Notes: generated by a model not told the origin, from the sequence alone. DNA of 52,874 nt from Anaerolineae bacterium (GCA_025055255.1 JANWYI010000019.1:1-52874); one strand, 5' to 3'; positions 7,695 through 18,578 are shown, counted from the first letter of the stretch. Numbers and translations: made by a program.

Positions 7695-10600
7695 TCAGTC
7701 GCCCATCTCAGCACTGGCTTCACTACGTGGCTGTTCGCCTTTCGCCAAGCCGGCGATAGGCAAGACAAAGCTGAAGGTCGAGCCGACGCCTACCTCGCTC
7801 TCCACCCACATGCGTCCGCCTTGTTTCTCGATCAGTTTGCGCGAGATCGGCAGACCCAAGCCCGTGCCTTCATATTGACGGGCTGCGTTGTTATCCACCT
7901 GCTGGAACGGCTCAAAGATGATGTCGAGCTTATCGCGCGGAATGCCAATGCCGGTATCGGTCACTGAGACCTGCACCATTGGCACACCATCTATCTCAGT
8001 GCGGAAGCAAGCGATAGTGATGCTACCTTGTGGCGTGAATTTCACGGCATTAGACACAAGGTTGAGCAAGGCTTGGCGCGTACGGAATTCATCGCCCATC
8101 ACATTCGGTAAGTCAGGCTCGATTTCTTGGTAGAGCCGCAGCGGCTTGTCCTTTATCAAGCCAATTGCTGTTGAAGCTACGCCTTTGATAACCTCTTGCA
8201 TAGCGAATGGCGCAATAGAGAATTCCATTCGGTCTGCTTCAATCTTTGCCTGATCGAGAATGTCATTGACCAAGCCGAGCAGGTGCTTGCCGCTCTCATA
8301 AATCGTCGTCAGGTCTTGGCGTTGCATCTCAGTCAGCGGTCCGTCAATGCCTTTCAGGATCACGCGCGAGAAACCGATGATCGAGTTGAGCGGCGTGCGC
8401 AGCTCGTGAGACATATTAGCGAGGAACTGGCTCTTGAGGCGGTCGAGTTCCATGAGGCGCAGGTTAGCCGCGCGCACCTCGCGCAACAGCCGCGCATTCT
8501 GAATTGTAACGCTGAGTGATGAACCAAGCGTCTGCATCAGGCGCAGGCTGTTGTCGTCAAAGCCGTTCACTACTTCTTTTACCGCTCCTAGAGCGCCAAC
8601 GAAGTTCTCACCAGCGTAAAGCGGCACTAGCAAGAGCGAGCCACTAGCAGGCAAAAAGCTGCGTAGCGCTTGAGCCAGGCGCGACTGACCGAGCATCCCT
8701 GTTGTGCTTTGGCGTGCGCTTCTTTGCGCTGCAGCAAGGTCATTCACTATCAGCGGCTCATGGGACTGAGCAAACTCTTTGAAGAACGGTTGAGCGTATT
8801 CATAGTAGGGCGGTATGACCAGTTCTTTGCCGAGCTGCACGGCGCCGTGTGGCACAAGGCGCGTGCCGCTATCGTCAAAGATCAAAATAGCTGCAGCTAG
8901 GGCGTTCAATTTGTCGCGCAGCAGTTCCGCGATCTCGCGCAAGCGCTCTGCCTGACCTTCGGTCTCGGCGAAAGCAGCTGTGGCTGCGCGTGTGGCGTCG
9001 AACAGGAAGCGCATTTCTTCAGCGCGGCGTACTGAAGAGGCAAACAGCTCGGCGTTGTCAATTGCAATTGCAATCTGACCTGCCAAAGTCGAGAGGATCG
9101 CCACGTCCTCTTCAGTGAAGGCGCCAGCTGTGTTGCTCTGCACGTCCAGAGCGCCTAAAATCACGTCGCGGGCAATCAGAGGCAACGCCATCTCTGCGCG
9201 TGTGTCAGGCAAGTCAGGATTCGGCTTGTGAATAGCGCGCGGGTCAGTCGTGTCGCGCACGATTTGTGGCATGCCAGTTGCCGTCACCTGACCGATGACC
9301 GAGCGCGAGCCAACAGGCAAGCCATGTCCACGTGCTATCAGACGCTTGCCTGCCTCACCTGTCGAGGCAACGACGCGCGCAAACCTGCCTTCATCATCAA
9401 GGCGGAAAATCTGGACATGATCGAAGCCGAAGCTGTCCTTGATTTGGTTCACGATCAGGTTGAACAGCTCCTCAAGGCGTAGAGTGCTAGCAGCCACTTG
9501 AGCGATCTCAGCGCTCAGCGCTAGCTGACGGGCGCGCCGCGTGGTGCGCTCAAACAAGTCACGACGCTCGATGCCGATTCCGATCAGGTCTGAGATTGAG
9601 GTGAAGATGCGCATGTCACGCTCAGTCATGCGCCAGACCTCGTCAGCGTTGATTACCAGAGCGCCTAGCGGCGCGCGGTTGGCGCCGAACAGCGGGAATA
9701 CCACCAAAGCGCGCGAGCCGAACATAAGCTCAATTCCGCTGACATCAAGCGTGAACTCGTCCATGTAGGCGTGTGGCGCGTAAATATCCTCGATCCAAGT
9801 TGGCACAGAGCGCTTGACAACGTCCCAGATCGGGAACTGCTCAGCCGTGAAGCGCATGCCAGTGAGATCGTAGCCGCCTTCATCACGCTGCCAGAACCCT
9901 GCTATTTCGACAGCTGCGTTACGCTCTCCCCAGCTTCCGCCTATTAGATGTAGCGTCAATACACTGCTGACAAACGGCGGCACTGCAAAGTCTGCAATAG
10001 CCGCTACTTCCTCGCGCGGACTAGCCGCGTTAGCGATAGCGCGGCTTGTCTGGTACAGCACTGCTGTCTCTTCTAGCGAGTCCTGTGTTTGTTGCACTAG
10101 TACGAAGTTGTCTAGCGAGATCGCGGCTTGGTCAGCCAGTGTTACCAAGAGCTGCTGTTCCGTGCGGCTAAAAGCATGTGGTTCTTTGTAAGTAAGAATA
10201 ACGCGTCCTTTAATTTGCCCTTTGACCTGCATCGGCACAGCAGCTTGAGCGCGGAAGTTGCCAAGGTAGAGCAGAGGCTGAATGCGGTCTAGCAAATTCG
10301 GGTCAGCGTCTTGGACATCGGCGATGAAATATGGCGGCAGATCGAGCATATCCCAATCACCCTGCATCAGCGGCTTATCAACTTGCACTGCCTGCGAATT
10401 CGGATCGTCAGCGCGCCACGCCAGCACCCAGTCAACACGCTGTTCTGACTCGCGCATACGCACAAGCAGGATATCAATGCGGTCAGGCGATAACTTGACA
10501 AGCTCATCGCGCAGCGCGGCAACCGTTGACGCAATTGAGTCAGCTTGACGAATATTCAGGCTTGCCTCAAAGAGCATAGTGGTCGTTTGCAAGGCTTGAG

Positions 10601-13600
10601 CGGTCTCTTGAGCAAGACGCGCTGTCTCACAAGCGGCGGCTGCTTGATCAGTTAAATTGCTGAAAGCACGGCGCTCTTCCGGCGTGAAAGGATGATAGGA
10701 GTCATAGCCGATGCACAGCCAGCCGATGAGACGATTGCGCGCTCGCATTGGGAAAATACCCAAAGAGACCACACCTAACGCCTGAATTTGCGGATCATCA
10801 GCAAAAGAAGGATTTTCAAGGATGTTTGTGTCCACAAACGGTTCTTCAGTGAGCAGAGCGCGTGGCAGCGGCAAGGGTGCATCTACCACATCCACTGTGA
10901 CGCCATCAGGTGATTGCCAAGCGGCATAGATGGGTGCAAACTGTCCATCTTGATTGAAGATGACGTAAAAATGCGTGGCAGTGAACTCATCCACCACGTG
11001 CCGTCCGATGACGTTCAGAATACCGTAGATTTCGTTTTCAGCAGCGACACGGCGGCTCACTTCGTAGAGACTGGTGGTCTCACGCAGACTTTCCTGCAGT
11101 ACGCTCTCCAGCTCGCGCAGCTCTGTCACATCTTGATAAACTGCTATGGCGCCAATAACCTCACCACCACGCACTAGCGGCACAGCATCAACTAGTAGGT
11201 CAGTACGATTGCCGTTTTCATCGAACAAGGTCATGTCTTGGGCGCGCACAGGCACTTGATCTTCTAAAGCACGGAAGATAGGCTGCTCTTCAGGTGTGAA
11301 AGGAATGCCAGTGCTGGTGTGAACAACTTCAGGCGGCTGCAGGGCATCCAAACCAAGCAGCTCGCGCGCACGCTGATTGGTCAAGACAGGCTGTCGCGTC
11401 AATGCATCTACCACGATAACGCCTGTTGGCAACGAGTTCAAAATCTGCTGTAGGCTCTCACGCTCGTTCTGGACAGCATCAAACAAACGGCGATTCTCGA
11501 GGGCGACTGCAATCTGGCTTGCGAGCGCCAAACTGAGTTGACGGTCGCGCTCATCTATGTCAGGTTGCATTAGTGCGCGTCCCAGTAACAGGACAGCATC
11601 TGTGCGGTTGCCCGTCTTAATTGGCACAACGATATGCTTGCCAAACGCCTCTGCTAACTCTACTTGAAGGCGCTTGAGCGCAGTGTGCTCAAGTGGATCG
11701 TTGACCACAACCATCTGACCGCCGCGCAAAACTTCTGTGATAGCGTTGTTGCTGCTTTCTAGCGTCACTTCGGTCATAGTTGTCAGAGGTGAGTCTTTCG
11801 GGAAACGCGCTGTCAGTCGATCTGCCACAACACCTGTCAGCGTCAAGCGCACACTGCCAAACCACCAGCGATCAAAGTTAGCGGCGAGCGCCACACGCTC
11901 GATCAGATCGCTGACACCTGCCTCAAAGTCTGTGCCAATCTGGCTAGCAATTTGTGCTGCTTCTGCCAGCACACGGTTGCTGCGCGCCTCAATCTGTGCT
12001 TCTTTGAACAAATACTGGTTTTCTAGGCTAATGGCGACTTGGTCAGAGAGTGCGTCCGCATACTGGACGAAAGTAGCCGAGAACGCACGTGCGCGCTGAC
12101 TATGGAACATAATCACGCCAAACCAACGCGTGGCAGTCACCAAAGGCGTGACCAGCACACTTTGTACGCGCATGGCGCGATATGCCTCGCGCAGGCTTTC
12201 ATGTGCTTGAAGATCAACGCTGAGGTTGGCAAGATAAGGTGTGCGCTCTCTGGGCAACCAAGCCGCAGGCACAGTCTCGCGCAGCACGCGCTGAGCAGTT
12301 GGACGAAACGTGTTCGGCTGGCGTTCCCAGATATAGGCATACTCAAGCATCTCTGTTTCGTAGCTGGGTGCTGGATAGGCGAGCAAGAAGATCAGGCGGT
12401 CAAGCTGATCGAAAGTACTGAAGCGATCCGCCACAGCCTGATAGAGGCGCTCAGGCTCGCTCACACTGCTCAGGACGCGGCTGGCTTGGTAGAGCTGCTC
12501 CACGCGCTTAAGCGCACTCTGTGTCTGCTCGACAAGGCGCGTGTTTTCCAAGACAAGCGCTACGCGATCAGCAACGGCTTGGACGATTGCGCGTTCTTCT
12601 ATTGAGAGCGGCAACTCAGGATTTTCTTGGACGCGCAAAGTGCCTACAATTTCGCCGCGTACTTGAATCGGCGCCTCAATGATCCGTCCATCAGCCGACT
12701 CCGCAGGTTGCGGCGTACCATCAGCAGGCTGAATGGTCAGCAGGTCATAGGTGTAGGCGAGTTGTTCATTACTGCGCTCAGCCAAGTACTCCTGCCAGCT
12801 CGTGCGCGTTAGTTGACGGTTGAGCTCAGCCACTTGAGCAGCGCGCTGTGCTTGCTCAGCTAATAGACGTGCGTTGTCAATAGCAATCGCAAGTTGGTCG
12901 CAGAGCAACTGGAAAATCTGGACATCTTCCTGATCAAAAGCGTTTGGCTCAACACTCTGTACGTCCAAACAGCCGATCAGCTTATCGCCAACTTGCAGTG
13001 GCACTGCCATTTCAGAGCGCGTGAGTGGTAACAGCGGATTGAAGCGATGTGGCACTTCGGATTGCTGCGTATCTAGCGTGATAAAGGTACGTCGTTGCGC
13101 TGTAGCCTGCCCGACAATCGAGTTCGAGCCAACTGCCAGCTTATGTTTGCGTGCCAGCAACTGGCGACCTGCCTCACCAGTGCTGGTAACCAGCACAGCG
13201 TACTCGTTAGCGTCATCTACCAAGAAAATCTGGGCGTGGTAGAAATTGAAGCGGTCACGGATAGCGTCCACTGTGTACTGAAGCAATTGGTCAATGTCGC
13301 GCAGCCGCGTTGCCTCTCGACCAATCTCAGCGGCAATTTCAAGATTGCGCGTGCGCTCTCTCACACGGCTCTCTAGCGTGCTAAGCGTCTCGTTCAGGCG
13401 CTGCGAGAGACGGTTAAGTGAGTGTGCGAGCTGACCGATCTCATCCTGTGTGCGTACATCTAGGCGAATGTTGAAGTTTCCCTCTGCCATCTGCTGAGCT
13501 GAACGGCTCAAGCGACGCAACGGACGCACAACGCCCTGCACAGCAACTGCGAAAGCAAGTAACAAGCCTGCGAACAGCAGCGCTGTGCGCAGCACTAGAT

Positions 13601-14618
13601 CACGGGCAAGATTAAGCAGATTGGTCAGTTCAGCTTCTTCTGATTCTTTGCTGATGACCAAAAACCATTGGCTGTTGGCAATATCAGCATTTGAAGGCAC
13701 GCTCAGCCTAGATGTGAAGTAAGTGCGTCCGCCAATTTCTAGCAATCCCTGAGCAGTAGCTTCAAAAACTTGTGGCGGCAGGTCAGGCGCTTGGAAGTCG
13801 GCGCCACCTACAACGCCTACTGGCACTTTAGCCGTTCGGCTGCTGACGGCGAGCAGACTACCGCGTTGATCGAGTAGGGCTGTAGTAAACTCGAAAATTG
13901 TGCTACGGTTTGGTTGCAGAATCTCCGCTAGACTTGCCTCTGGGCGCAAGTCGCCAATTAAGGCGCCGACTAGTGTACCGCTGCTATAAATTGGCGTGCC
14001 AATTTGAAATGAGAGTCGTGCGCTACCATTGCGGGAAATGGCAGGCTGCTGTAAGACGTAGTCTGAGATGTAAAATTGTCCTTCAGAGAGTGCCAGAATT
14101 TCGTTCAGGTAGGTTTGCCCGCGTTCGCTAGGCGGCGGATCAGTTAAAAGGAAGAAAGGTGAAATGCCAGCGCCGCTTATTGTGAGACGCACGTTGACAA
14201 TTTGATCGCCGTTGACCTGCACAAAACGCAAGTTGGCGAAAGGCGCTGGCGTCGTAATCAGTGTGTTAGCTATGCGCGATGAGACCACAATTCGCTGTGA
14301 GTTGAAACGCGCTCTGTTGTCTGTAGCGATAATACGGGCTAATTCGGTCAACTCAGCGCTTCTAGCGAGCTCGTTCAGAGCGCTTCTGGCAGCGCTAAAA
14401 AACTGGTCAAAGCGTCCGCTAATGCGCTCACTTTCCGTTCTGAAGCTGAGCCGCACATTATCACGGACAAAGTTATCAAGTGATGGCGCTACGATGAAAG
14501 CAAAAACAAACAATACGCTTATAAAAACCGCTGCAAGCGGCAAGAGCAGCTTGGCAGTTATGGGAAGCCGCCGCCAGAGATTTAGCGGACTGAAATTAGC
14601 AGTTGGCGTCGCGTTCAT
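7695..14618 (-). CDS. Giant multi-GAF/PAS hybrid-input sensor histidine kinase (2307 residues)
   Basis: The start is set at the ATG at 14618, with GAGGA about 8 nt upstream; the 33-residue extension upstream overlaps the previous gene. Order: TM1 22-44, extracytoplasmic Cache-like sensor about 45-340, TM2 342-364, HAMP about 361-414, GAF1 428-584, truncated GAF with WQEYL 600-694, GAF2 708-869, GAF3 885-1043, PAS 1050-1166, GAF4 1182-1335, GAF5 1345-1506, GAF6 1517-1686, GAF7 1697-1856, GAF8 1868-2044, HisKA 2058-2125 (His2071 in MSHELRTPL), HATPase_c 2170-2287 (Asn2190, DTGIG 2221-2225, GTGLGL 2251-2256). GAF1 and GAF7 share the STGEAG...VGS.S(I/V)(V/I)GQ...ALDVQS pattern with the sister proteins upstream. 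It ends a run of six sensor genes and carries the only kinase domain among them. It has no receiver domain of its own; the receiver is the first gene of the GAF series (23653). Confidence 0.93.
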   Translation of the reverse strand: MNATPTANFSPLNLWRRLPITAKLLLPLAAVFISVLFVFAFIVAPSLDNFVRDNVRLSFRTESERISGRFDQFFSAARSALNELARSAELTELARIIATDNRARFNSQRIVVSSRIANTLITTPAPFANLRFVQVNGDQIVNVRLTISGAGISPFFLLTDPPPSERGQTYLNEILALSEGQFYISDYVLQQPAISRNGSARLSFQIGTPIYSSGTLVGALIGDLRPEASLAEILQPNRSTIFEFTTALLDQRGSLLAVSSRTAKVPVGVVGGADFQAPDLPPQVFEATAQGLLEIGGRTYFTSRLSVPSNADIANSQWFLVISKESEEAELTNLLNLARDLVLRTALLFAGLLLAFAVAVQGVVRPLRRLSRSAQQMAEGNFNIRLDVRTQDEIGQLAHSLNRLSQRLNETLSTLESRVRERTRNLEIAAEIGREATRLRDIDQLLQYTVDAIRDRFNFYHAQIFLVDDANEYAVLVTSTGEAGRQLLARKHKLAVGSNSIVGQATAQRRTFITLDTQQSEVPHRFNPLLPLTRSEMAVPLQVGDKLIGCLDVQSVEPNAFDQEDVQIFQLLCDQLAIAIDNARLLAEQAQRAAQVAELNRQLTRTSWQEYLAERSNEQLAYTYDLLTIQPADGTPQPAESADGRIIEAPIQVRGEIVGTLRVQENPELPLSIEERAIVQAVADRVALVLENTRLVEQTQSALKRVEQLYQASRVLSSVSEPERLYQAVADRFSTFDQLDRLIFLLAYPAPSYETEMLEYAYIWERQPNTFRPTAQRVLRETVPAAWLPRERTPYLANLSVDLQAHESLREAYRAMRVQSVLVTPLVTATRWFGVIMFHSQRARAFSATFVQYADALSDQVAISLENQYLFKEAQIEARSNRVLAEAAQIASQIGTDFEAGVSDLIERVALAANFDRWWFGSVRLTLTGVVADRLTARFPKDSPLTTMTEVTLESSNNAITEVLRGGQMVVVNDPLEHTALKRLQVELAEAFGKHIVVPIKTGNRTDAVLLLGRALMQPDIDERDRQLSLALASQIAVALENRRLFDAVQNERESLQQILNSLPTGVIVVDALTRQPVLTNQRARELLGLDALQPPEVVHTSTGIPFTPEEQPIFRALEDQVPVRAQDMTLFDENGNRTDLLVDAVPLVRGGEVIGAIAVYQDVTELRELESVLQESLRETTSLYEVSRRVAAENEIYGILNVIGRHVVDEFTATHFYVIFNQDGQFAPIYAAWQSPDGVTVDVVDAPLPLPRALLTEEPFVDTNILENPSFADDPQIQALGVVSLGIFPMRARNRLIGWLCIGYDSYHPFTPEERRAFSNLTDQAAAACETARLAQETAQALQTTTMLFEASLNIRQADSIASTVAALRDELVKLSPDRIDILLVRMRESEQRVDWVLAWRADDPNSQAVQVDKPLMQGDWDMLDLPPYFIADVQDADPNLLDRIQPLLYLGNFRAQAAVPMQVKGQIKGRVILTYKEPHAFSRTEQQLLVTLADQAAISLDNFVLVQQTQDSLEETAVLYQTSRAIANAASPREEVAAIADFAVPPFVSSVLTLHLIGGSWGERNAAVEIAGFWQRDEGGYDLTGMRFTAEQFPIWDVVKRSVPTWIEDIYAPHAYMDEFTLDVSGIELMFGSRALVVFPLFGANRAPLGALVINADEVWRMTERDMRIFTSISDLIGIGIERRDLFERTTRRARQLALSAEIAQVAASTLRLEELFNLIVNQIKDSFGFDHVQIFRLDDEGRFARVVASTGEAGKRLIARGHGLPVGSRSVIGQVTATGMPQIVRDTTDPRAIHKPNPDLPDTRAEMALPLIARDVILGALDVQSNTAGAFTEEDVAILSTLAGQIAIAIDNAELFASSVRRAEEMRFLFDATRAATAAFAETEGQAERLREIAELLRDKLNALAAAILIFDDSGTRLVPHGAVQLGKELVIPPYYEYAQPFFKEFAQSHEPLIVNDLAAAQRSARQSTTGMLGQSRLAQALRSFLPASGSLLLVPLYAGENFVGALGAVKEVVNGFDDNSLRLMQTLGSSLSVTIQNARLLREVRAANLRLMELDRLKSQFLANMSHELRTPLNSIIGFSRVILKGIDGPLTEMQRQDLTTIYESGKHLLGLVNDILDQAKIEADRMEFSIAPFAMQEVIKGVASTAIGLIKDKPLRLYQEIEPDLPNVMGDEFRTRQALLNLVSNAVKFTPQGSITIACFRTEIDGVPMVQVSVTDTGIGIPRDKLDIIFEPFQQVDNNAARQYEGTGLGLPISRKLIEKQGGRMWVESEVGVGSTFSFVLPIAGLAKGEQPRSEASAEMGD

Positions 14619-14640
14619 ATCACTTTCCTCTCGTAGCTCT

Positions 14641-16830
14641 CTACTCTTGCGCGGACTCAAGCAGAGACCGCGTGTTGAGCTGAATAGAAGCCTGCGGCAA
14701 ACGCAGAGCCTGCCCAAGCTCTCGAATAGCTACCTGAAGCACCTGGTCAACGCTGATCTGACGGCTCAAGCGCTCTGAGATAGTGTTCACTAGGCGTTCA
14801 CGTTCAGCAAGTCGCTGTGATTGTTCTAACAAACGTGCGTTATCGGCGCTGACGGCTAGGCGCGCTGCCAGCTCGCGCGCCAACAGGCGCATGTTTTCGT
14901 TGTAAGTGGCGCGCGGCACAGTCCATTCAACAGCGCCAAAGCGTTGCTCGCGCAGCGAAACGGGCACAGCAAAAGTGACCGTTTCGCCATCAATCCGTTC
15001 TTGAAGCTCGCCTGAGTAGTAAGCGCGCAGCTGCAGCTCACTCCACTCGGCATCGTGCTCAGGTGCTGTGAAGCCACGGCGCGGCATTGCACGGCGACGG
15101 GCAACTTCGTAACCGCGCCATGCCTCGCCCAGCATTCGCCGATTCAACTCTTCGATCTCGGCAAGGCGCGCCTGCGACTCCTCAAACAGCTGGGCATTGG
15201 TAAGTGCTACAGCGATTTGATCGGCGAGCGCTTGGAAAAGGCTGATCTCGGCATCGCCAAACGCTTCAGCGCGACTGCTATGCAAGTCAAGCACGCCAAA
15301 CAGACCGTCACGCTTGCGTAGCGGCAAAGCTAGCTCTGCGCGTGTACGCGAAAACAGCGGATTGGGCGTGTTCTCATCGTACAGCTGCAAAACAGCTTGT
15401 CCAGTCTGCACAGCCTGCCCAATGACACTACGTTGCAAAACGCTGATGCGATAGCCGCGTTGCAAGACTGACTCACCATCTTGTGCCTTTGCAGCGCGCA
15501 AGACAAGCGTCTGGGAAGCTGAGTCGAAGGCAAAGATATGTGCATTGTTAACTTCAGAGAAAGTTTCGCACAACAAGCTAACAACGCGCTGCATTAGCGC
15601 ATCTGCGTCGCGCAGGTTAAAGAGCGTTTGCCCGATAGCGCGCATCAGCTCTACCTCGCGCGTCCGCTGCTGAAGACGCGCCTCAAGCGCTTGCACATCC
15701 TGCCGTGAGACGCTGCTCAAAACAGGCAACACTGCAGCAAGATTGCCGATTTCATCCCGCTGCTTGATAGGTAGCTCTGTGGTGCTACGCCCTTGCATCG
15801 CTTTTTGCGCCGCTTGGCTGATGAGGCGCAGCGGACGCACTATAGACCAATCGAGGAAGAGTCCTAAGAGCACTAAAATGCCCAGCGCGCCGAGCGCTAT
15901 CAAGCTGAACTCAGTCAAAAAGCGCCCAACTTCATCTGCGCGCGCTGCAAGCAAAACTTGCACCTCTGCCACCAAAACACGATCTGTGCCGCGCACTGGC
16001 ACAGCAAAGCCGCGTACTAGCCGATTAGATACAGGACTGACATAGCTGATCGGCTCTGTGAATGTTCGAGCAGTCAGCTGTCGCACGCGTGCGCGCAGAT
16101 CGGCTGACTGCTCAGTGATTGGCTCACTGAGAGCATCAATCCGTCCATCAGGCGAGACGAGGTAGAAGCTGATCACGCCTGCAGGCAAATTGAGCGAACG
16201 CAGTGCCGTTGCAATACTTGGCTGAGCAGGCGCACTTCTGCCTGCTGGATCAACGCTGATTACTAAATATCCTATTGGACGACCAGCACGGCGCACAACA
16301 GTGGCAAAAGTCATTTCAAGGTCGTTGTTGTGACGCGCAATTTGACCTATAAAAATGCCGCCAAAATTCAAATCACGCTGAAAAAAGCCGAAGTACTCTT
16401 GTGCGCTTTCAGTCACTTCGGGCTGCGCAGGCACAGCTGCTAGAGTACGTCCGCCAATTGAAACGAAGCGTACTTGGCGATATGTTGGCTGATTGTTCAT
16501 CAAATTCTGGAAGACGCTCTCGACGAGCTGCTGGGCAGCCTGACCTGTACGTCCGCTGGATGCTGCTAGAAGGGCATAAGCATCTTGCAGAGGTGGATTT
16601 GCCACAAGACTGCGCAAATTCGCTGTGATGCCATTGATGATCACCTGCAGAGTCGTGCTGCGCTCACGCGCAAGCGACTCGACCAGTACATTGCCGACTG
16701 GCTGGACATCGCGCGCGTACTGCACACCTACCCAGAGTGCCATGGCAAGCATGATCACAGCTACAATCAGCAAGCTGCCTAGCAGCTTCCAGCGCAAAGG
16801 CAATGAAATAAGGCGCTGCAAGGGATTCAT
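14641..16830 (-). CDS. Membrane HAMP-GAF sensor protein without kinase domain
   Basis: 729 residues. TM1 18-38, extracytoplasmic sensor about 40-300, TM2 305-327, HAMP-like 328-380, complete GAF 395-546, truncated GAF 560-665 opening with LGEAWRGY (567-574) and ending SADNARLLEQ. A short tail (about 675-717, ERERLVNTISERLSRQ) resembles the first half of a GAF. There is no HisKA, HATPase, GGDEF or methyl-accepting region, so it cannot signal catalytically on its own. Its architecture equals the first about 700 residues of the giant kinase minus the rest, which suggests duplication. AGGAG precedes the ATG by 7 nt, and the start overlaps the upstream stop as ATGA, so translation is coupled. A 22-nt gap leads to the kinase. 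Confidence 0.85.
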   Translation of the reverse strand: MNPLQRLISLPLRWKLLGSLLIVAVIMLAMALWVGVQYARDVQPVGNVLVESLARERSTTLQVIINGITANLRSLVANPPLQDAYALLAASSGRTGQAAQQLVESVFQNLMNNQPTYRQVRFVSIGGRTLAAVPAQPEVTESAQEYFGFFQRDLNFGGIFIGQIARHNNDLEMTFATVVRRAGRPIGYLVISVDPAGRSAPAQPSIATALRSLNLPAGVISFYLVSPDGRIDALSEPITEQSADLRARVRQLTARTFTEPISYVSPVSNRLVRGFAVPVRGTDRVLVAEVQVLLAARADEVGRFLTEFSLIALGALGILVLLGLFLDWSIVRPLRLISQAAQKAMQGRSTTELPIKQRDEIGNLAAVLPVLSSVSRQDVQALEARLQQRTREVELMRAIGQTLFNLRDADALMQRVVSLLCETFSEVNNAHIFAFDSASQTLVLRAAKAQDGESVLQRGYRISVLQRSVIGQAVQTGQAVLQLYDENTPNPLFSRTRAELALPLRKRDGLFGVLDLHSSRAEAFGDAEISLFQALADQIAVALTNAQLFEESQARLAEIEELNRRMLGEAWRGYEVARRRAMPRRGFTAPEHDAEWSELQLRAYYSGELQERIDGETVTFAVPVSLREQRFGAVEWTVPRATYNENMRLLARELAARLAVSADNARLLEQSQRLAERERLVNTISERLSRQISVDQVLQVAIRELGQALRLPQASIQLNTRSLLESAQE

Positions 16831-18560
16831 GAGGCTGCTCCTGACTCGGCGTGACCATTGCTCTCAAGCGTACTCGGCGCAGGGCGATTAGGCAAGCCAA
16901 GCCGCACACTGGTCTGCAGCGCACCTAGCGCTTGTTGAAAAGCGTCTACTGCAGCAGCCACGAGCGTATCTACATCGCTTTTTGCCTGCAAAAGCGTAGC
17001 GACACGGTTAGCGATTTGCTCACGCGTGATCGCCATTTGTGCTTGCTCGTAGAGCCGCAAGTTATCTAGCGAAAGTGCCAAACGTTGCGAAACAGCACGC
17101 GCTAACTCAACGCTTCGATCATCCCAACTTTGACCATCAGGCGCACGAAACTCCATGACGCCTAGCGCTTGACCGCGTGCAACAATTGGCACAACAAGAT
17201 ACTGCGCACCTTCGCGCGTCTCAATATAAGGCGTGTAACCGTAAGCGCCGCGCGTCGGCAGCGGAATCGGCTTGGTGCCAACTGTGATCATGTTGCCGTT
17301 CCAGTCAAAACTCACAACTTTCTCAGAACGGCTCTGGAGATAGAGTTGCCAAGCGCGTCCGCTGATCTCCTGATTTAGGCGCTCAATGTCACGACTGGCA
17401 GTGCGCACCTGTTCGATCAGCTCTTGCTGATCGCGCTCGGCTAATTCCAATGCCTGTTGCAGACGCACACTGCGAATGGCGAAGGCAAGCTGAAGCGCAA
17501 GGCTTTCCAAACCTTCAATCTCCTGTGCCGAGAATGCCTCAGCGCGCATACTTTGTATATCCAGCACTCCTAAGGTCTCTTCGCCAATGCGCAACGGAAT
17601 TACTAGCTCAGCACGCGTGCCCGCTGCAAACTCGCTGCGGCGCGCAAGTGGCGCATCAGCAGGAATGCGCAATGTCTTGCCTGTGCGCGCTGCCTCTGCA
17701 ATCACACTTGGACTGTTCGGCGGCAAGCGGCGCTGCGCGCTCTCCTGTGCCGAGAGCAAGATGCCCGTGCTGCCTGCAAGACTCAAGGTGCCACTTCTTT
17801 TCTCGACTAGAAAGAGTTGGACATGCGCATAGCCTAACTTCTCGTGAAGCAGAGCGATAGTTGCGTTCAGCAGCTCGTCCACGCTGGCGCCTTCGCCAAC
17901 CATACGGCTGAGTGCTACAATGCCGCTCAGCTCGCTCACACGGTTCTGGTTGTCTTGTAGCAGCGCACGCTGAATGCCACCGAACACATGCAGCAAGCTA
18001 CCTGTAACTGCGAAGACGGCAAGAATAAAAGGAATGTAAGCAGGTGTTGGCGCTGTAGGCGGATAGTCCAGCACACCAGTGGCAACGGCAAGTATCTGCA
18101 GCAAAATCGCTGTTAAGACAGAGGCTGTCACCACCAGCATTCCAGAGCGCGATAGCAAAACGCTCGCTGCTACAATTGGTAACACATAGCCCACTATGGC
18201 GCGGCTCTGCATTGTATTATCGCCAATCAAAAAGTTCAATAAAACCATTGCAAACAGTAAGCCGCTTACAAAAACTAAGCGCGCCGCCTTTGAGGCGCCA
18301 CGTTGCAACAGTAGCAAAACCAACCCGCAAACTATCAAGACAATGGGCAAGAAGAGCGATGGATCAGCGCTTACGAGCGAGCCAAGCAGGACGACTCGAA
18401 AAGTGGCAAACTGTTCACGAGCAGGAATCAGCGCAATGCCTATACCCAGAACTGCGATAAAGGTCATAATGAGTGTGATAGCGTATAGTGCGCGCGCCTG
18501 ACGTTGCTCGATCTCGTCACTGAACTGCCGTTGCAGTTGAAAAAGTGCGGCTAATCTCAT
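16827..18560 (-). CDS. Polytopic membrane GAF sensor protein without output domain (A)
   Basis: 577 residues. The N-terminal 200 residues hold about six membrane segments (around 25-45, 53-66, 70-86, 93-113, 120-162 and 174-194), like a MASE-type sensory membrane domain. GAF about 213-365 ends GVLDIQS...AIRSVRL. Truncated GAF about 392-505 starts with the SGRAWQLYLQSRS signature; a half-GAF-like tail follows (about 510-560). No kinase, cyclase or DNA-binding domain is present. GGAGGA lies 6 nt before the ATG. It is the first of three consecutive paralogues of the same plan, which points to tandem duplication. The ligand for the membrane part is unknown. Confidence 0.82.
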   Translation of the reverse strand: MRLAALFQLQRQFSDEIEQRQARALYAITLIMTFIAVLGIGIALIPAREQFATFRVVLLGSLVSADPSLFLPIVLIVCGLVLLLLQRGASKAARLVFVSGLLFAMVLLNFLIGDNTMQSRAIVGYVLPIVAASVLLSRSGMLVVTASVLTAILLQILAVATGVLDYPPTAPTPAYIPFILAVFAVTGSLLHVFGGIQRALLQDNQNRVSELSGIVALSRMVGEGASVDELLNATIALLHEKLGYAHVQLFLVEKRSGTLSLAGSTGILLSAQESAQRRLPPNSPSVIAEAARTGKTLRIPADAPLARRSEFAAGTRAELVIPLRIGEETLGVLDIQSMRAEAFSAQEIEGLESLALQLAFAIRSVRLQQALELAERDQQELIEQVRTASRDIERLNQEISGRAWQLYLQSRSEKVVSFDWNGNMITVGTKPIPLPTRGAYGYTPYIETREGAQYLVVPIVARGQALGVMEFRAPDGQSWDDRSVELARAVSQRLALSLDNLRLYEQAQMAITREQIANRVATLLQAKSDVDTLVAAAVDAFQQALGALQTSVRLGLPNRPAPSTLESNGHAESGAAS

Positions 18561-18578
18561 ATTCGTCCTCCAAGACTA

